64,000 nucleotides of DNA from Actinomadura opuntiae (GTDB lineage Bacteria > Actinomycetota > Actinomycetes > Streptosporangiales > Streptosporangiaceae): NCBI RefSeq assembly GCF_030283205.1, contig NZ_JASNWF010000003.1, forward strand, positions 483,347-547,346. Direction: 5' to 3'. Of the stretch, positions 23,551-32,550 are shown piece by piece (the stretch's first letter is position 1; the number at the start of each line of letters is the position of its first letter). The notes under the pieces were generated by a model. The model was given only the letters and a program-made list of their open reading frames with translations, was not told the origin of the DNA and searched no databases. Both the position numbers and the translations under genes were made by a program.

Positions 23551-26172
23551 ATGGTCGAGACGGTGGACATTCCGGTCGAGTGGCGCGAGCACGTTCATCC
23601 CCGGCGCGGTGGCATCGCCGGGCCGAAGGTCGTCCTGGACGAGAAGGCCGCGCGGCGGGCACGCGGATGGGACAGCGCCGCGCGTCCGATCGCCGGGGAG
23701 ATGGCGGAGCACGAGCGCACCGTCCCCGGACTCGGGAAGGCCGTGCGCGCCTGGCTGGACGGCGAGGCCGACCCGGTCGGAGCGGCAGCGGTCGCCGCCG
23801 TCGCGGTGAAGTACCTGGACGACGTCGACGGCGCGGCCTTCGTGGATGCCTGGGCGCTGGACCACGGGCTCGCGTTCGCGGCCTGCGCGGTCACCGAGGC
23901 GTCCTCCCTGGAGCTCGGCCCGCTGCCGAAACCGGCGACGCCCGGCCCCGACGGCGTGTTGCGGATCCAGCTCGTCGCGTACACCGATCCGCCGAGGGGA
24001 TGGCGCGGCGAGATCCGGCGCGCGACGTCCGAGGACCACTCCTTTTTCGGCACCGCCCAGTGGATCGCCGAGGACGCCGTGGTGAAGCGGCTCCGCGCGC
24101 TGCTGGCGGCGGCGCCCGAGGCCGAGTACCGCGACGCCGTCGCGCGGCTGGCGGCGCACCGCGGCGACGACGCGAGGCGCCGCACCGCCTCCTACCTCGT
24201 CCCGACCGAGACCGCCTGGGTGGACGAGTCCCTCAGTGACACCGGCGGCCCGAACGTTCTGGGCAATGACCACGTGCTCTGCTCGCTGTCCACCGAGGCG
24301 CAGGCCGGACGGGTCCGGTGGATCTCGGAGACGCCCGCAGTGGTCGGATCGCTGCTCGACGGGCTGGGTACGGGCGCATTCCCCCTCCTCGAAGCCGCGT
24401 TGAGGGGCGCCCGCTTCGGGGCCGCCCACGAACGGCGCGCGATCATGCTGAGGGCCCTCCAGGAGATCGGCGACGAGCGGACGTTCCGCCTCCTGCTGAA
24501 CCACATGGGCGACCAGGGCGTGCCCGCCGCCCTGGCGGAGGCGGCCGTGCGGCACCCGGCACAGGCCGTCCGAGCGCTCGCACCGCTGGCCGACGACGGG
24601 ACGGTCCGCGGCCTGCAGGCGGCCGGGCTGGTGCGGAGCCTGCTGTACGCGGTTCCGGAACTGGCGCGGGCGCTGCCGCCCGGGACCGGTGCGGAACTGC
24701 TGCCGCGTCCGGCCGTCGCCGACTGCGATGACGTGCCCTCCGTCCTGAGCGGCAGGCCCTCCCGCAGCGCGAAGACAGATTGGGCCGACCCGGCGCTGCT
24801 CCCGCAGATCCTCGCCCGTGGCCGCGACCGCGCGCTCCCCGTGGACGCGACCAAGTGCCTGCTGGGCCTGCTCGCCAGGAAGGCGCCCGAGGCCGCGGAC
24901 GTCCGCGAGTCGTGCGACCGGCATTCGCTGGCGGAGTTCTCCTGGGCGGTGTTCCAGCGCTGGTACGGGCTCGGGTCGCCGTCCAAGCACAACTGGGCGC
25001 TGGCGCAGCTCGGCCTGATCGGCGACGACACGACGGTGCGGCGGCTCGCTCCGCTGATCAAGCAGTGGCCGGGCGAGGGCGGCACCGGCCGGGCCGTCGC
25101 CGGGCTGGACGTCCTGGCCCGGATCGGCTCCGACGTCGCCCTCACCCACCTGTTCGAGCTGACCCGCCGCGGCAAGTACAAGGGCCTCAAGGCGAGGGCC
25201 GCGCAGAAGATCGACGAGATCGCCGCCGCGCGCGGGATCACGCCGGACGACCTCGCCGACCGCGCCGTCCCCGACTTCGGCCTGGACGGCGAGGGCACCC
25301 TCGTCCTGGACTACGGCCCGCGCCGGTTCACCGTGGCCTTCGACCAGCAGCTCGCCCCGCTGGTCGTGGAGGCGAACGGCAAGGTCCGCAAGAGCGCGCC
25401 CAAGCCCGGCCCGAAGGACGATCCGGCGCTCGCCCCCGCCACGCACGCGCTGTTCACCGGCCTGAAGAAGGACCTGCGGACGATCGCCGACCAGGAGATC
25501 AAGCGCCTGGAGAAGGCCATGACCACCCGGCGGGCCTGGACGCCGGGCGACTTCCGCGGCCTGTTCGCCGACCATCCGCTGCTGGGGCACATCGTCCGCC
25601 GCCTCGTGTGGATCACCGACGGCGGCACGGCGTTCCGCGTCGCGGAGGACCGCACCTACGCCGACATCAACGACGACTCGTTCGCGCCGCCATCGGACGC
25701 CCGGATCAGCGTCGCGCATCCGCTGCTGCTGGGCGACGACCTCGACGCCTGGGCGGAGCTGTTCGCCGACTACGAGATCCTTCAGCCTTTCGAGCAGCTC
25801 GGACGCCCCGTCCACCGGCTCACCGGCGACGAGCGCGCCGCGCACAGGCTCGCCCGTGTGGAGGGCCTCGTCCTGTCCTACGGGAAGGCGAAGGGCCACT
25901 CGCAGGGGCGGTGGGAGTCCGTGGACGCCGACGGGAACTTCGCGGGCGGGTGGCTCGCCCGGCGCGACCCGGCCGGCCTGTACGTCGTGGCGAGCCTGAG
26001 CCCCGGCCTCGGCCACTACATGTACGGCGAGGGCGAGGACCAGAAGATCACCGCTCTGTGGGCGGGCCCCGTCCCGGGGCGTGCGCCGAAGGACGCGGTG
26101 CCGCTCGGCGAGGTCGACCCGGTCACGATGAGCGAGGCCGTCCACGACCTGACCCGCAGCGCGACCATGTGA
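23551..26172 (+). CDS. Large DUF4132-domain protein
   Basis: The 873-residue cytoplasmic protein has no signal peptide or membrane segments. The first 550 residues are alpha-helical and alanine/arginine-rich, with HEAT-like spacing (for example AALRGARFGAAHERRAIMLRALQEIGDERTFRLLLNHMGDQ, shown here only as a region near 270-310). The last 250 residues (from AWTPGDFRGLFADHPLLGHIVRRLVWITDGG) match the DUF4132 domain seen in MolR-like and WGR-DUF4132 proteins. No WGR domain is present in this one. Function of the family is unknown. The gene is monocistronic, with a TetR gene starting 52 bases downstream behind its own operator. Confidence 0.8.
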   Translation: MVETVDIPVEWREHVHPRRGGIAGPKVVLDEKAARRARGWDSAARPIAGEMAEHERTVPGLGKAVRAWLDGEADPVGAAAVAAVAVKYLDDVDGAAFVDAWALDHGLAFAACAVTEASSLELGPLPKPATPGPDGVLRIQLVAYTDPPRGWRGEIRRATSEDHSFFGTAQWIAEDAVVKRLRALLAAAPEAEYRDAVARLAAHRGDDARRRTASYLVPTETAWVDESLSDTGGPNVLGNDHVLCSLSTEAQAGRVRWISETPAVVGSLLDGLGTGAFPLLEAALRGARFGAAHERRAIMLRALQEIGDERTFRLLLNHMGDQGVPAALAEAAVRHPAQAVRALAPLADDGTVRGLQAAGLVRSLLYAVPELARALPPGTGAELLPRPAVADCDDVPSVLSGRPSRSAKTDWADPALLPQILARGRDRALPVDATKCLLGLLARKAPEAADVRESCDRHSLAEFSWAVFQRWYGLGSPSKHNWALAQLGLIGDDTTVRRLAPLIKQWPGEGGTGRAVAGLDVLARIGSDVALTHLFELTRRGKYKGLKARAAQKIDEIAAARGITPDDLADRAVPDFGLDGEGTLVLDYGPRRFTVAFDQQLAPLVVEANGKVRKSAPKPGPKDDPALAPATHALFTGLKKDLRTIADQEIKRLEKAMTTRRAWTPGDFRGLFADHPLLGHIVRRLVWITDGGTAFRVAEDRTYADINDDSFAPPSDARISVAHPLLLGDDLDAWAELFADYEILQPFEQLGRPVHRLTGDERAAHRLARVEGLVLSYGKAKGHSQGRWESVDADGNFAGGWLARRDPAGLYVVASLSPGLGHYMYGEGEDQKITALWAGPVPGRAPKDAVPLGEVDPVTMSEAVHDLTRSATM

Positions 26173-26180
26173 CGTTGGCG

Positions 26181-26212
26181 ACCCATGTGAGACAATGATG
26201 TCTCAAATGGGT
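26181..26212. promoter_or_regulatory. 32-base palindromic TetR operator
   Basis: Left arm ACCCATGTGAGACA (26181-26194), 4-base spacer ATGA, right arm TGTCTCAAATGGGT (26199-26212): 13 of 14 positions are symmetric. It ends 12 bases before the ATG of the TetR gene, so binding would block transcription of regulator and, if co-transcribed, the MFS pump. Size and placement are typical for TetR autoregulation. Confidence 0.8.
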
Positions 26213-26224
26213 TAGCATGGTGTC

Positions 26225-26779
26225 ATGTCGTTCGATCGTGACCGTGTCCTGGCCGACGCGGCGGAGCTGCTGTCGCGCAAGGCGACCGCCACCCAGGACG
26301 AGATCGCGCAGGCGGCCGGGATCAGCCGCGCCACCCTCCACCGGTACTTCGCCGGGCGGGACGGGCTCGTCCGCGCGCTCGAGGAGCTCGGGCTGCGCCG
26401 GCTCCAGGCGGTCATGGACGGGGCCCGGCTCGAGGAGGGCACCGCGACCGAGGCGCTGCTGCGGCTGATCGAGGCCAGCCGTCCCGTCGCGGCGTTCCTC
26501 GCCTTCCTCGCGACCGAGAACCAGCTGTTCGAGGGCGCGGAGGTCAACGCGGGCTGGGAGCGGGTCGACGCCCGGGTGACCGCGCTGTTCCGGCGCGGCC
26601 AGGAGGCCGGGGAGTTCCGCATCGACCTCTCCCCCGTCTGGCTCACCGAGGCGCTGTACGGGCTGATCGCCTCCGCCGCCTGGACGATCCAGACCGGGAG
26701 GACCGCGCCCCGCGACTACACGGCGATGATCTCCGGGCTGCTGCTGGGCGGCGTCGAGCGCCGCGCCCCGCGAGCCTGA
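26225..26779 (+). CDS. TetR-family transcriptional regulator
   Basis: 184 residues. The N-terminal helix-turn-helix is at about 8-52 (ILxx-type start LADAAELLSRKATATQDEIAQAAGISRATLHRYFAGRDGL in the region), followed by an all-helical ligand domain. It is probably an autorepressor controlling the MFS exporter 52 bases downstream, using the 32-base palindrome just upstream. The inducer is likely a substrate of the pump; not identifiable from sequence. Confidence 0.9.
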   Translation: MSFDRDRVLADAAELLSRKATATQDEIAQAAGISRATLHRYFAGRDGLVRALEELGLRRLQAVMDGARLEEGTATEALLRLIEASRPVAAFLAFLATENQLFEGAEVNAGWERVDARVTALFRRGQEAGEFRIDLSPVWLTEALYGLIASAAWTIQTGRTAPRDYTAMISGLLLGGVERRAPRA

Positions 26780-26831
26780 TCCGCCGCATCCGACACCATC
26801 CTTCGCACCACCCGTTAGGACACGTGGGAGC

Positions 26832-28367
26832 ATGACCACCGCGACGCCGCCCGTTCTCGTGCGCAATGACCGCGACCCCGGCCGCTGGGTCTCGCTCGGC
26901 GTCCTCGTCCTCGCCGTGCTGCTGGTCGCGGTCGACGCGACCGTGCTCGGGCTCGCCACGCCCTTCATCAGCGAGGACCTCGGGCCGTCCGGCGCCCAGC
27001 TGCTGTGGATCGGCGACGTCTACTCGTTCGTGCTGGCCGGGCTGCTGGTGTCGATGGGCGGTCTCGGCGACCGCATCGGCCGCAAGCGCCTGCTGCTCGC
27101 CGGCGCCGCCGCGTTCGGCGCCACCTCGGTGCTCAACGCCTACGCCACCAGCCCCGAGCTGCTCATCGCGGCCCGCGCGCTGATGGGCGTGGCGGGCGCG
27201 ACGCTGATGCCGTCGACGCTGGCGCTGATCCGCAACATCTTCACCGACGCGCGGGAACGTTCCATGGCCATCGGGATCTGGGCCTCCAGCGTCTCGGCGG
27301 GCGCCGCGGTCGGGCCGCTGGTCGGCGGCGTGCTGCTGGAGCACTTCTGGTGGGGGTCGGTCTTCCTCATCAACCTGCCGGTGATGGCGGTGCTGGTCGT
27401 GGCCGGCATCCGGCTGCTGCCCGAGTCCAAGGACCCCTCGCCGGGGCCGTGGGACCTGCCGAGCGCCGCCCTGTCCCTGGTCGGCATGATCGGCACCGTC
27501 TACGCGATCAAGGAGGCCGCGGGGCACGGCTGGTCGGCGCGGGTCGCCGTGGCCGCCGTCGCGGGCGCCGCCGCCCTGGCGTGGTTCGTCCGCCGGCAGC
27601 GGACCCTGGACTCGCCGCTGATCGACGTCCGGCTCTTCCGCCACCGCGGGTTCAGCACGGCCGTGGCCGCCGACCTGCTCGCCGTGCTGGGGCTGGCCGG
27701 GCTGGTCTTCTTCCTCTCGCAGTTCTTCCAGCTCGTCCAGGGCCGCTCGCCGCTCCAGGCGGGGCTGGCCGAGCTGCCCGCCACCGTGGGGTCCATCGTC
27801 ACGGGGCTGCTCGCCGCGATGGCCGTGCGCCGCACGTCGGTCCGCACCGTCATCGCGGGCGGGCTCGCGGCCATGGGCGTGGCTCTGGCGCTGCTCGCCG
27901 GACTGCACGCGCGCACCGGCTACCCGATGCTGTTCGCGGCGCTGCTGCTCGCCGGCGCCGGCGCCGGATTCGCCTTCGCCACGACCTCCGACATGATCGT
28001 CTCGCTGGTGCCGAAGGAGCAGGCCGGAGCCGCGTCGGCCGTCTCCGAGACCGCCTACGAGCTCGGCGCCGCGCTCGGCATCGCGCTGCTCGGCTCGATC
28101 ACCACCGGCGTGTACCGGGGCTTCGCGACCCCGGACGGCGTCCCCGCCGGAGCCGCCGCGGCGGCGCACGACTCGATCGGCGGCGCCGTCCAGGCGGCCG
28201 CCGCGCTCGGCGGCCCCGAGGGCCATGCGCTGCTGACCGCCGCCCGCGACGCGTTCGCCGCGGGCCTGCGCTGCACCGCGGGGATCGGTGCGGCGCTCCT
28301 GCTCGCGACCGCCGTCGCCGCCTGGATCCTGCTGAAGGACCAGCGCTCCGACACGACCGCCGACTGA
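26832..28367 (+). CDS. MFS multidrug transporter, DHA2 (QacA/SmvA-like) type
   Basis: 511 residues with about 14 transmembrane segments. Segment 1 carries VDATVLGLATPFI, similar to the acidic motif D1 of 14-TM drug exporters; motif A is GGLGDRIGRKRLLL and motif C-like GAAVGPLVGGVLLE follows. QacA/SmvA proteins export cationic biocides and dyes by proton exchange. It follows the TetR gene and most likely forms an inducible resistance pair. The start ATG has GGACACGTGGGAGC before it. Confidence 0.92.
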   Translation: MTTATPPVLVRNDRDPGRWVSLGVLVLAVLLVAVDATVLGLATPFISEDLGPSGAQLLWIGDVYSFVLAGLLVSMGGLGDRIGRKRLLLAGAAAFGATSVLNAYATSPELLIAARALMGVAGATLMPSTLALIRNIFTDARERSMAIGIWASSVSAGAAVGPLVGGVLLEHFWWGSVFLINLPVMAVLVVAGIRLLPESKDPSPGPWDLPSAALSLVGMIGTVYAIKEAAGHGWSARVAVAAVAGAAALAWFVRRQRTLDSPLIDVRLFRHRGFSTAVAADLLAVLGLAGLVFFLSQFFQLVQGRSPLQAGLAELPATVGSIVTGLLAAMAVRRTSVRTVIAGGLAAMGVALALLAGLHARTGYPMLFAALLLAGAGAGFAFATTSDMIVSLVPKEQAGAASAVSETAYELGAALGIALLGSITTGVYRGFATPDGVPAGAAAAAHDSIGGAVQAAAALGGPEGHALLTAARDAFAAGLRCTAGIGAALLLATAVAAWILLKDQRSDTTAD

Positions 28368-28405
28368 GACCGGGCCGTCCCGGGGCCGTTGGGTAGGTTC
28401 GGACC

Positions 28406-29092
28406 GTGGGGGACGAGGTTCGCGTGCTGGTCGTCGACGACGAGCCCGCCGTGCGCGAGGCCGTGGGCGACACGTTGAGCCTGGACGGCTACGACGTCTG
28501 CGTGGCGGCGGACGGGGCGTCGGCGCTGCGCGAGATCGCCGCGGCGGCCCCGGACACGATCGTCCTCGACGTCCTGATGCCCGGCATGGACGGCCTGCAC
28601 GTGTGCCGGTCGCTGCGGGAAGGCGGCGACCGCACCCCGATCCTGATGCTGACGGCGAGGGACGCGGTGCGCGACCGGGTCGACGGGCTGGACGCGGGCG
28701 CCGACGACTACCTGGTCAAGCCGTTCGCCCCGGAGGAGCTGCGGGCGCGCGTGCGGGCGCTGCTGCGCCGCGTCCGGACCGCGCCGTCCGCCGAGTCCCT
28801 GGGGTACGCCGACCTCACCCTGTTTCCCGAGGCGCGCCAGGGACGGCGGGGCGGGCGGCTCGTCCAGTTCAGCGAGACCGAGTTCGCGCTGCTGGAGCTG
28901 CTGGTCGTCAACGCCGGGCAGGTCCTCCCCCGCGAGGTGATCATGGATCGGGTGTGGGGGTACGACTTCGGGCCGGAGTCGAACTCGCTGGGGGTGTACG
29001 TCGGGTACGTGCGGCGGAAGCTGGAGGCCGCGGGCGAACCGCGGCTCGTGCACACGGTGCGCGGCATCGGCTACGTCCTGAGGGCCGGGTGA
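28406..29092 (+). CDS. OmpR-family response regulator
   Basis: 228 residues. The receiver domain (1-120) has VVDDE, the phospho-acceptor in VLDVLMPGMDG, and the KPF lysine; the C-terminal winged helix (about 133-226) ends HTVRGIGYVLR. GTG start at 28406. The stop overlaps the kinase start as GTGA, so the two are translated together. Overall it resembles MprA/PrrA-type actinobacterial regulators. Target genes are unknown; the convergent secreted hydrolase gene next to the pair is one candidate. Confidence 0.93.
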   Translation: MGDEVRVLVVDDEPAVREAVGDTLSLDGYDVCVAADGASALREIAAAAPDTIVLDVLMPGMDGLHVCRSLREGGDRTPILMLTARDAVRDRVDGLDAGADDYLVKPFAPEELRARVRALLRRVRTAPSAESLGYADLTLFPEARQGRRGGRLVQFSETEFALLELLVVNAGQVLPREVIMDRVWGYDFGPESNSLGVYVGYVRRKLEAAGEPRLVHTVRGIGYVLRAG

Positions 29093-29133
29093 CCAGCGGC
29101 GGGGTGACCGGCGGCGGGGTGACCGGCGGCGGG
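29089..29133 (+). repeat. Three 15-base repeats at the kinase start
   Basis: GTGACCAGCGGCGGG (29089-29103) is followed by two copies of GTGACCGGCGGCGGG (29104-29118, 29119-29133). Each copy begins with an in-frame GTG, so each could act as a start codon for the kinase. Confidence 0.85.
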
Positions 29134-30489
29134 GCGCCGTGGTGGCGCCGGGTGCCGCTGCGGGCCCGGATGGCCGCGCTGGCGGCGCTGGCCGTGGCGG
29201 TCGCGGTGGCGGGTGCGGTGGCCGTCGCCTACGTCGTGGTCCGGCAGGCCCTGCACGTCGAGCTGGACCGGTCGTTGCAGCGCCAGGCCGCGCAGGTGGC
29301 GCGGGAGGTGCGGTCGCGCGGCTTCACGACGCGGACTGGGACGTGCGCGTGGCTGACGACGCCGTGCGCGCAGATCGTCCGGGGCGACGGCACCGTCGAG
29401 CCGGACGGGGCGGGCCTGCCGGTGACGCCGCGGGTCGAGCGGGTGGCGAACGGCCGGAGCAGGCCGTTCTTCCTCGACGCCGCCGCGAGCGGCCTGCCGG
29501 TCCGGGTCTACACGATGCCGCTCGGACCGGACGGCTCGCACCGCGCGCTGCAGGTCGGGGCGCGTTCGGACAACCTGGGCCGCACCCTGGACCGGGTGCG
29601 GCTGGCGCTGCTCGCCACGCTCGTCGCAGGTGCGGCCCTGGCGGCGCTGCTGGGGTACCTGGTGGCAAGCGGGGCGCTGCGTCCGGTGTCCCGGCTGACC
29701 CGTGCCGCCGAGCGGATCGCCGCGACCGGCGATCCGGGGCTGCGGATGTCCGCGGCGGGCTCCGACGAGCTGGCCCGGCTGGCGGCCAGCTTCAACGCGA
29801 TGCTGGCCGCGCTGGAGGAGTCGGTCACCGCGCAGCGGCGGCTGGTCGCGGACGCCTCGCACGAGCTGCGCACCCCGCTGACCAGCCTGCGCGCCGACAT
29901 CGACCTGCTGGACGAGCTGCCGCCGCCGCGCCGCGACCGCGTCCGGCGGCGGCTGCGGGCGCAGCTGGCGGGGCTCGGCGACCTGGTCGGCGACCTCATC
30001 GAGCTGGCGCGCGGCGACGAGCCGGCCGGCGAGACCGAGGACGTCCGGCTGGACCGCCTCGCCGAGCACTGCGCCGCCCAGGCCCGGACGCGGTGGCCGG
30101 ACGTGGAGTTCGCGCTGGCCACCGAACCGGTCGTGGTGGCGGGCGAGCCCCGCCGGCTGGCCCGCGCGCTGGCGAACCTGCTGGACAACGCCGCCAAGTT
30201 CGGCGGCGGACGGCCCGTCGAGGTCCGGGTGAGCCCGCACGACGGACCGGCGGGCAGAGCCGAGGCGGGGGGCGGCGAGGTCGTCGTCCGCGACCACGGG
30301 CCGGGCATCGACCCCGCCGACCTGCCCCACGTGTTCGACCGCTTCTACCGGGCCACCGCCGCCCGCGGCCTGCCCGGCTCGGGGCTCGGCCTGGCGATCG
30401 TCGCCCAGGTCGCCCGCGAGCACGGCGCCCGGGTGTCGGCCGAGCCCGCACCCGGCGGCGGCACGCTGATCCGCCTCGCCTTCGCGTGA
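29089..30489 (+). CDS. Two-component sensor histidine kinase with HAMP domain
   Basis: 466 residues. Two membrane helices (about 30-52 and 165-190) flank a roughly 110-residue extracellular domain containing two cysteines (TCAWLTTPC) that could form a disulfide. HAMP follows (PVSRLTRAAERIAATGD), then the H box DASHELRTPLT, N box NLLDNAAKF and G boxes DHGPGI and GSGLGLAI. It phosphorylates the upstream response regulator. The GTG at 29089 overlaps the regulator stop; two further in-frame GTGs at 29104 and 29119 come from a 15-base triplication, so the exact start is uncertain by up to 10 residues. Confidence 0.92.
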   Translation: MTSGGVTGGGVTGGGAPWWRRVPLRARMAALAALAVAVAVAGAVAVAYVVVRQALHVELDRSLQRQAAQVAREVRSRGFTTRTGTCAWLTTPCAQIVRGDGTVEPDGAGLPVTPRVERVANGRSRPFFLDAAASGLPVRVYTMPLGPDGSHRALQVGARSDNLGRTLDRVRLALLATLVAGAALAALLGYLVASGALRPVSRLTRAAERIAATGDPGLRMSAAGSDELARLAASFNAMLAALEESVTAQRRLVADASHELRTPLTSLRADIDLLDELPPPRRDRVRRRLRAQLAGLGDLVGDLIELARGDEPAGETEDVRLDRLAEHCAAQARTRWPDVEFALATEPVVVAGEPRRLARALANLLDNAAKFGGGRPVEVRVSPHDGPAGRAEAGGGEVVVRDHGPGIDPADLPHVFDRFYRATAARGLPGSGLGLAIVAQVAREHGARVSAEPAPGGGTLIRLAFA

Positions 30490-30493
30490 CCCG

Positions 30494-32455
30494 CTAGGGG
30501 CACAGCGTCCGTGGCGCCTGCCCGTGCACGGCCGCCTGGACGCAGCCGGGCTTGAGGCCCTGATACGGCTTCGCGCCAAAGTTCGCGGTCATGGTGAGGG
30601 CGCCGTCGCCGAACACCGTCCGCTGGACCTGGTGGTCGCCGGTCAGCCAGCGGAAGTCGGTCATCGGCTTGGTGGCGGCGATCTGGTGCAGCGGCTGGAA
30701 GAAGTGCTGCAGCGACGCCATCTCCTTGCCGTGCCGGTCGAGGGTCGAGCCGTCGACGGCGAAGTTCAGCGGGATGTTGTAGAGCATGCTCAGCAGGATC
30801 CGGGTCGTCTTGACGTTGGGCAGCTTGTACAGCGACAGCTCCCAGCGGTCGAGGTTGATGACCGAGTCGTGCAGCACCGTCTCGTACAGCGGCAGCCGGT
30901 AGGCCGGGTCGTACATGCTCTTGACCGCGTCGGCGGGCAGGTCGACCGGTTTGAAGAAGAACTTCGGGTCGTCGGCCGGGTAGTAGCCGCCCCAAGTGGC
31001 CCTGTCCTTCTGCAGCGCCCACAGGACGTTGAGTCCGTCGGCGGCGGCGCCGTGGTCGAACGCGATCGCCTGGTTCGCCCAGCCTGCCGCGTTCTCCGAG
31101 CCCAGGACCAGCTTGTCGTGGCCGGACAGCTGCGCCATCCGGGCGTTGCGGTTGGCGCGGTCCTGCGCCTGCGTCATCGGGTGGGACGGGCTGTGGTCGT
31201 CGAACAGCTCACCGGCGGCGTCGACGTCCAGGAAGTAGCTGTTCGCGCCGTTCGCGGTCATCTGCTTGGTGCGGCCGGCCATGTAGTGCTTGGAAGGCTC
31301 CTGCTGCGCGAGGTACTGCGAGCTGAGGTAGCAGCCGCGATCGCCGAACCCGCTCTCCGGCTGCCCCTTGGCGTCGTGGACGCAGCCGTCCGGGTACACG
31401 CCGTCCGGCCACTTGGAGGACGGGTTGTCGGCGGTCTTCGGGTCCTGGGCGTTGGCGAACGAGTCGTAGGGCCCGACGAGGTAGCCGTTCTCCTTCGCGG
31501 CGTCCACGGCGTCCGGCTTCATCGGGTCGTTGCCGGAGTCGTAGCCGAGCCACATCCGGTCCAGGCCGAGCCGCTTCATCTTCTGGACGGACGCGGCCGA
31601 GCGCGCCGGGCCCCACAGGTAGGCGTGGTAGGCGCCGACGAGCTTGCCGACCTGCGGGTTGCGGGCGATCTTCTTGCGCAGCGAGCCGAGTTGACGATGC
31701 TGGGCCAGCCAGAGCCGGTAGTTCTTTGCGGACGCCACCGGGGAGGAATCTCCGAGCGAGAACTCGACGTCGTAGTCCTTGGCCTCGCCGAAGCTGTGCG
31801 TGGTCTCGCCGTGCAGGCGCCCGTCGGACGAGACGAACTTCAGCGACGTGCCGACGTCGGTCGGGACGATGTAGTTCGCCGATCGGGAGCCGTCCTGGAA
31901 GCCCCAGAACGGCATCGTCATGCCGCCGACCATGGCGATTTCGGAGCCGGCGAACTCCGCCTTGGCGGAGTTCCAGAACGGGTCGTCCACCGGGATGCCG
32001 AGGCCCTCGCCCGTCGGGACGGACAGCCGCGAGGTCGAGCGGTCCATGCCCGACAGCGGCCAGCGCAGGTCGCCTGAGCGGTCGGAGTGCAGGTGCATCG
32101 CCAGCCGTCCCGCGCGGGCCTGCGCCGACACGGTGATGCCGCGTGCGGGATACGACCAGCTCGCGGTGCCGCCCTTGTGCGTGATCTTGCCGGGTTCGCC
32201 CATCCCCTGGGTGGGCGCGGACAGCGTCAGCCGCCCGCCGTCGCCGGTCTGCGCGGTCACGCCCAGGTCGGCGATAGCGACGCGGGCCATTCCGGTGCCG
32301 AGCGGGACGACGACCTGGCCGCCCTCGACCTTCACCGGCTTCTTTTCGGCCATCGGCGCCGCCTGGACGGGAACTCCGCACGCGGTCACCGCCGCGAGCG
32401 CCCCCGCGGTGATCGCGCCGAGCCCGAGCATCGTTGTCTTGGTTGTCTTGGCCAT
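30494..32455 (-). CDS. Secreted glycoside hydrolase lipoprotein, GH129/GH101-like
   Basis: 653 residues. A signal peptide with lipobox VTAC (Cys26 counting from ATG 32455) marks a lipoprotein. An N-terminal beta-rich domain (about 40-250) is followed by a catalytic-barrel-like region with GAYHAYLWGPAR, WLGYDSGNDPMKPDAVDAA, a YFLDVDAAGE segment and later SENAAGWANQA; this pattern resembles GH129 and related GH101 endo-/alpha-N-acetylgalactosaminidases, where YFLDVD would carry a catalytic aspartate. The assignment is from memory of the family and is moderate. A GTG at 32461 would add two residues. It is convergent with the two-component kinase (stops 5 bases apart). Confidence 0.65.
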   Translation of the reverse strand: MAKTTKTTMLGLGAITAGALAAVTACGVPVQAAPMAEKKPVKVEGGQVVVPLGTGMARVAIADLGVTAQTGDGGRLTLSAPTQGMGEPGKITHKGGTASWSYPARGITVSAQARAGRLAMHLHSDRSGDLRWPLSGMDRSTSRLSVPTGEGLGIPVDDPFWNSAKAEFAGSEIAMVGGMTMPFWGFQDGSRSANYIVPTDVGTSLKFVSSDGRLHGETTHSFGEAKDYDVEFSLGDSSPVASAKNYRLWLAQHRQLGSLRKKIARNPQVGKLVGAYHAYLWGPARSAASVQKMKRLGLDRMWLGYDSGNDPMKPDAVDAAKENGYLVGPYDSFANAQDPKTADNPSSKWPDGVYPDGCVHDAKGQPESGFGDRGCYLSSQYLAQQEPSKHYMAGRTKQMTANGANSYFLDVDAAGELFDDHSPSHPMTQAQDRANRNARMAQLSGHDKLVLGSENAAGWANQAIAFDHGAAADGLNVLWALQKDRATWGGYYPADDPKFFFKPVDLPADAVKSMYDPAYRLPLYETVLHDSVINLDRWELSLYKLPNVKTTRILLSMLYNIPLNFAVDGSTLDRHGKEMASLQHFFQPLHQIAATKPMTDFRWLTGDHQVQRTVFGDGALTMTANFGAKPYQGLKPGCVQAAVHGQAPRTLCP

Positions 32456-32478
32456 GCGCACACAGTGACGGCCAGGGA

Positions 32479-32491
32479 TAAGAGGTTCTTA
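32479..32491. promoter_or_regulatory. AT-rich dyad upstream of the GH129-like gene
   Basis: TAAGA-GGT-TCTTA, a perfect 5+3+5 dyad in otherwise GC-rich DNA, 24 bases before the ATG of the hydrolase gene. It could be part of the promoter or a response-regulator site; the two-component pair is next door. Function is inference. Confidence 0.3.
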
Positions 32492-32550
32492 AGCCGCGAC
32501 GGCCGGACGGCGGGACGGACGGTGCCGTGCACTGCCCGTCCTGCCTGCCC

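Noticed and set aside
23536..26145. Minus-strand open frame of about 870 codons opposite the DUF4132 gene
   Set aside because: Composition is antisense-like and no family motif appears, whereas the plus-strand frame has a DUF4132 domain and a sensible start.
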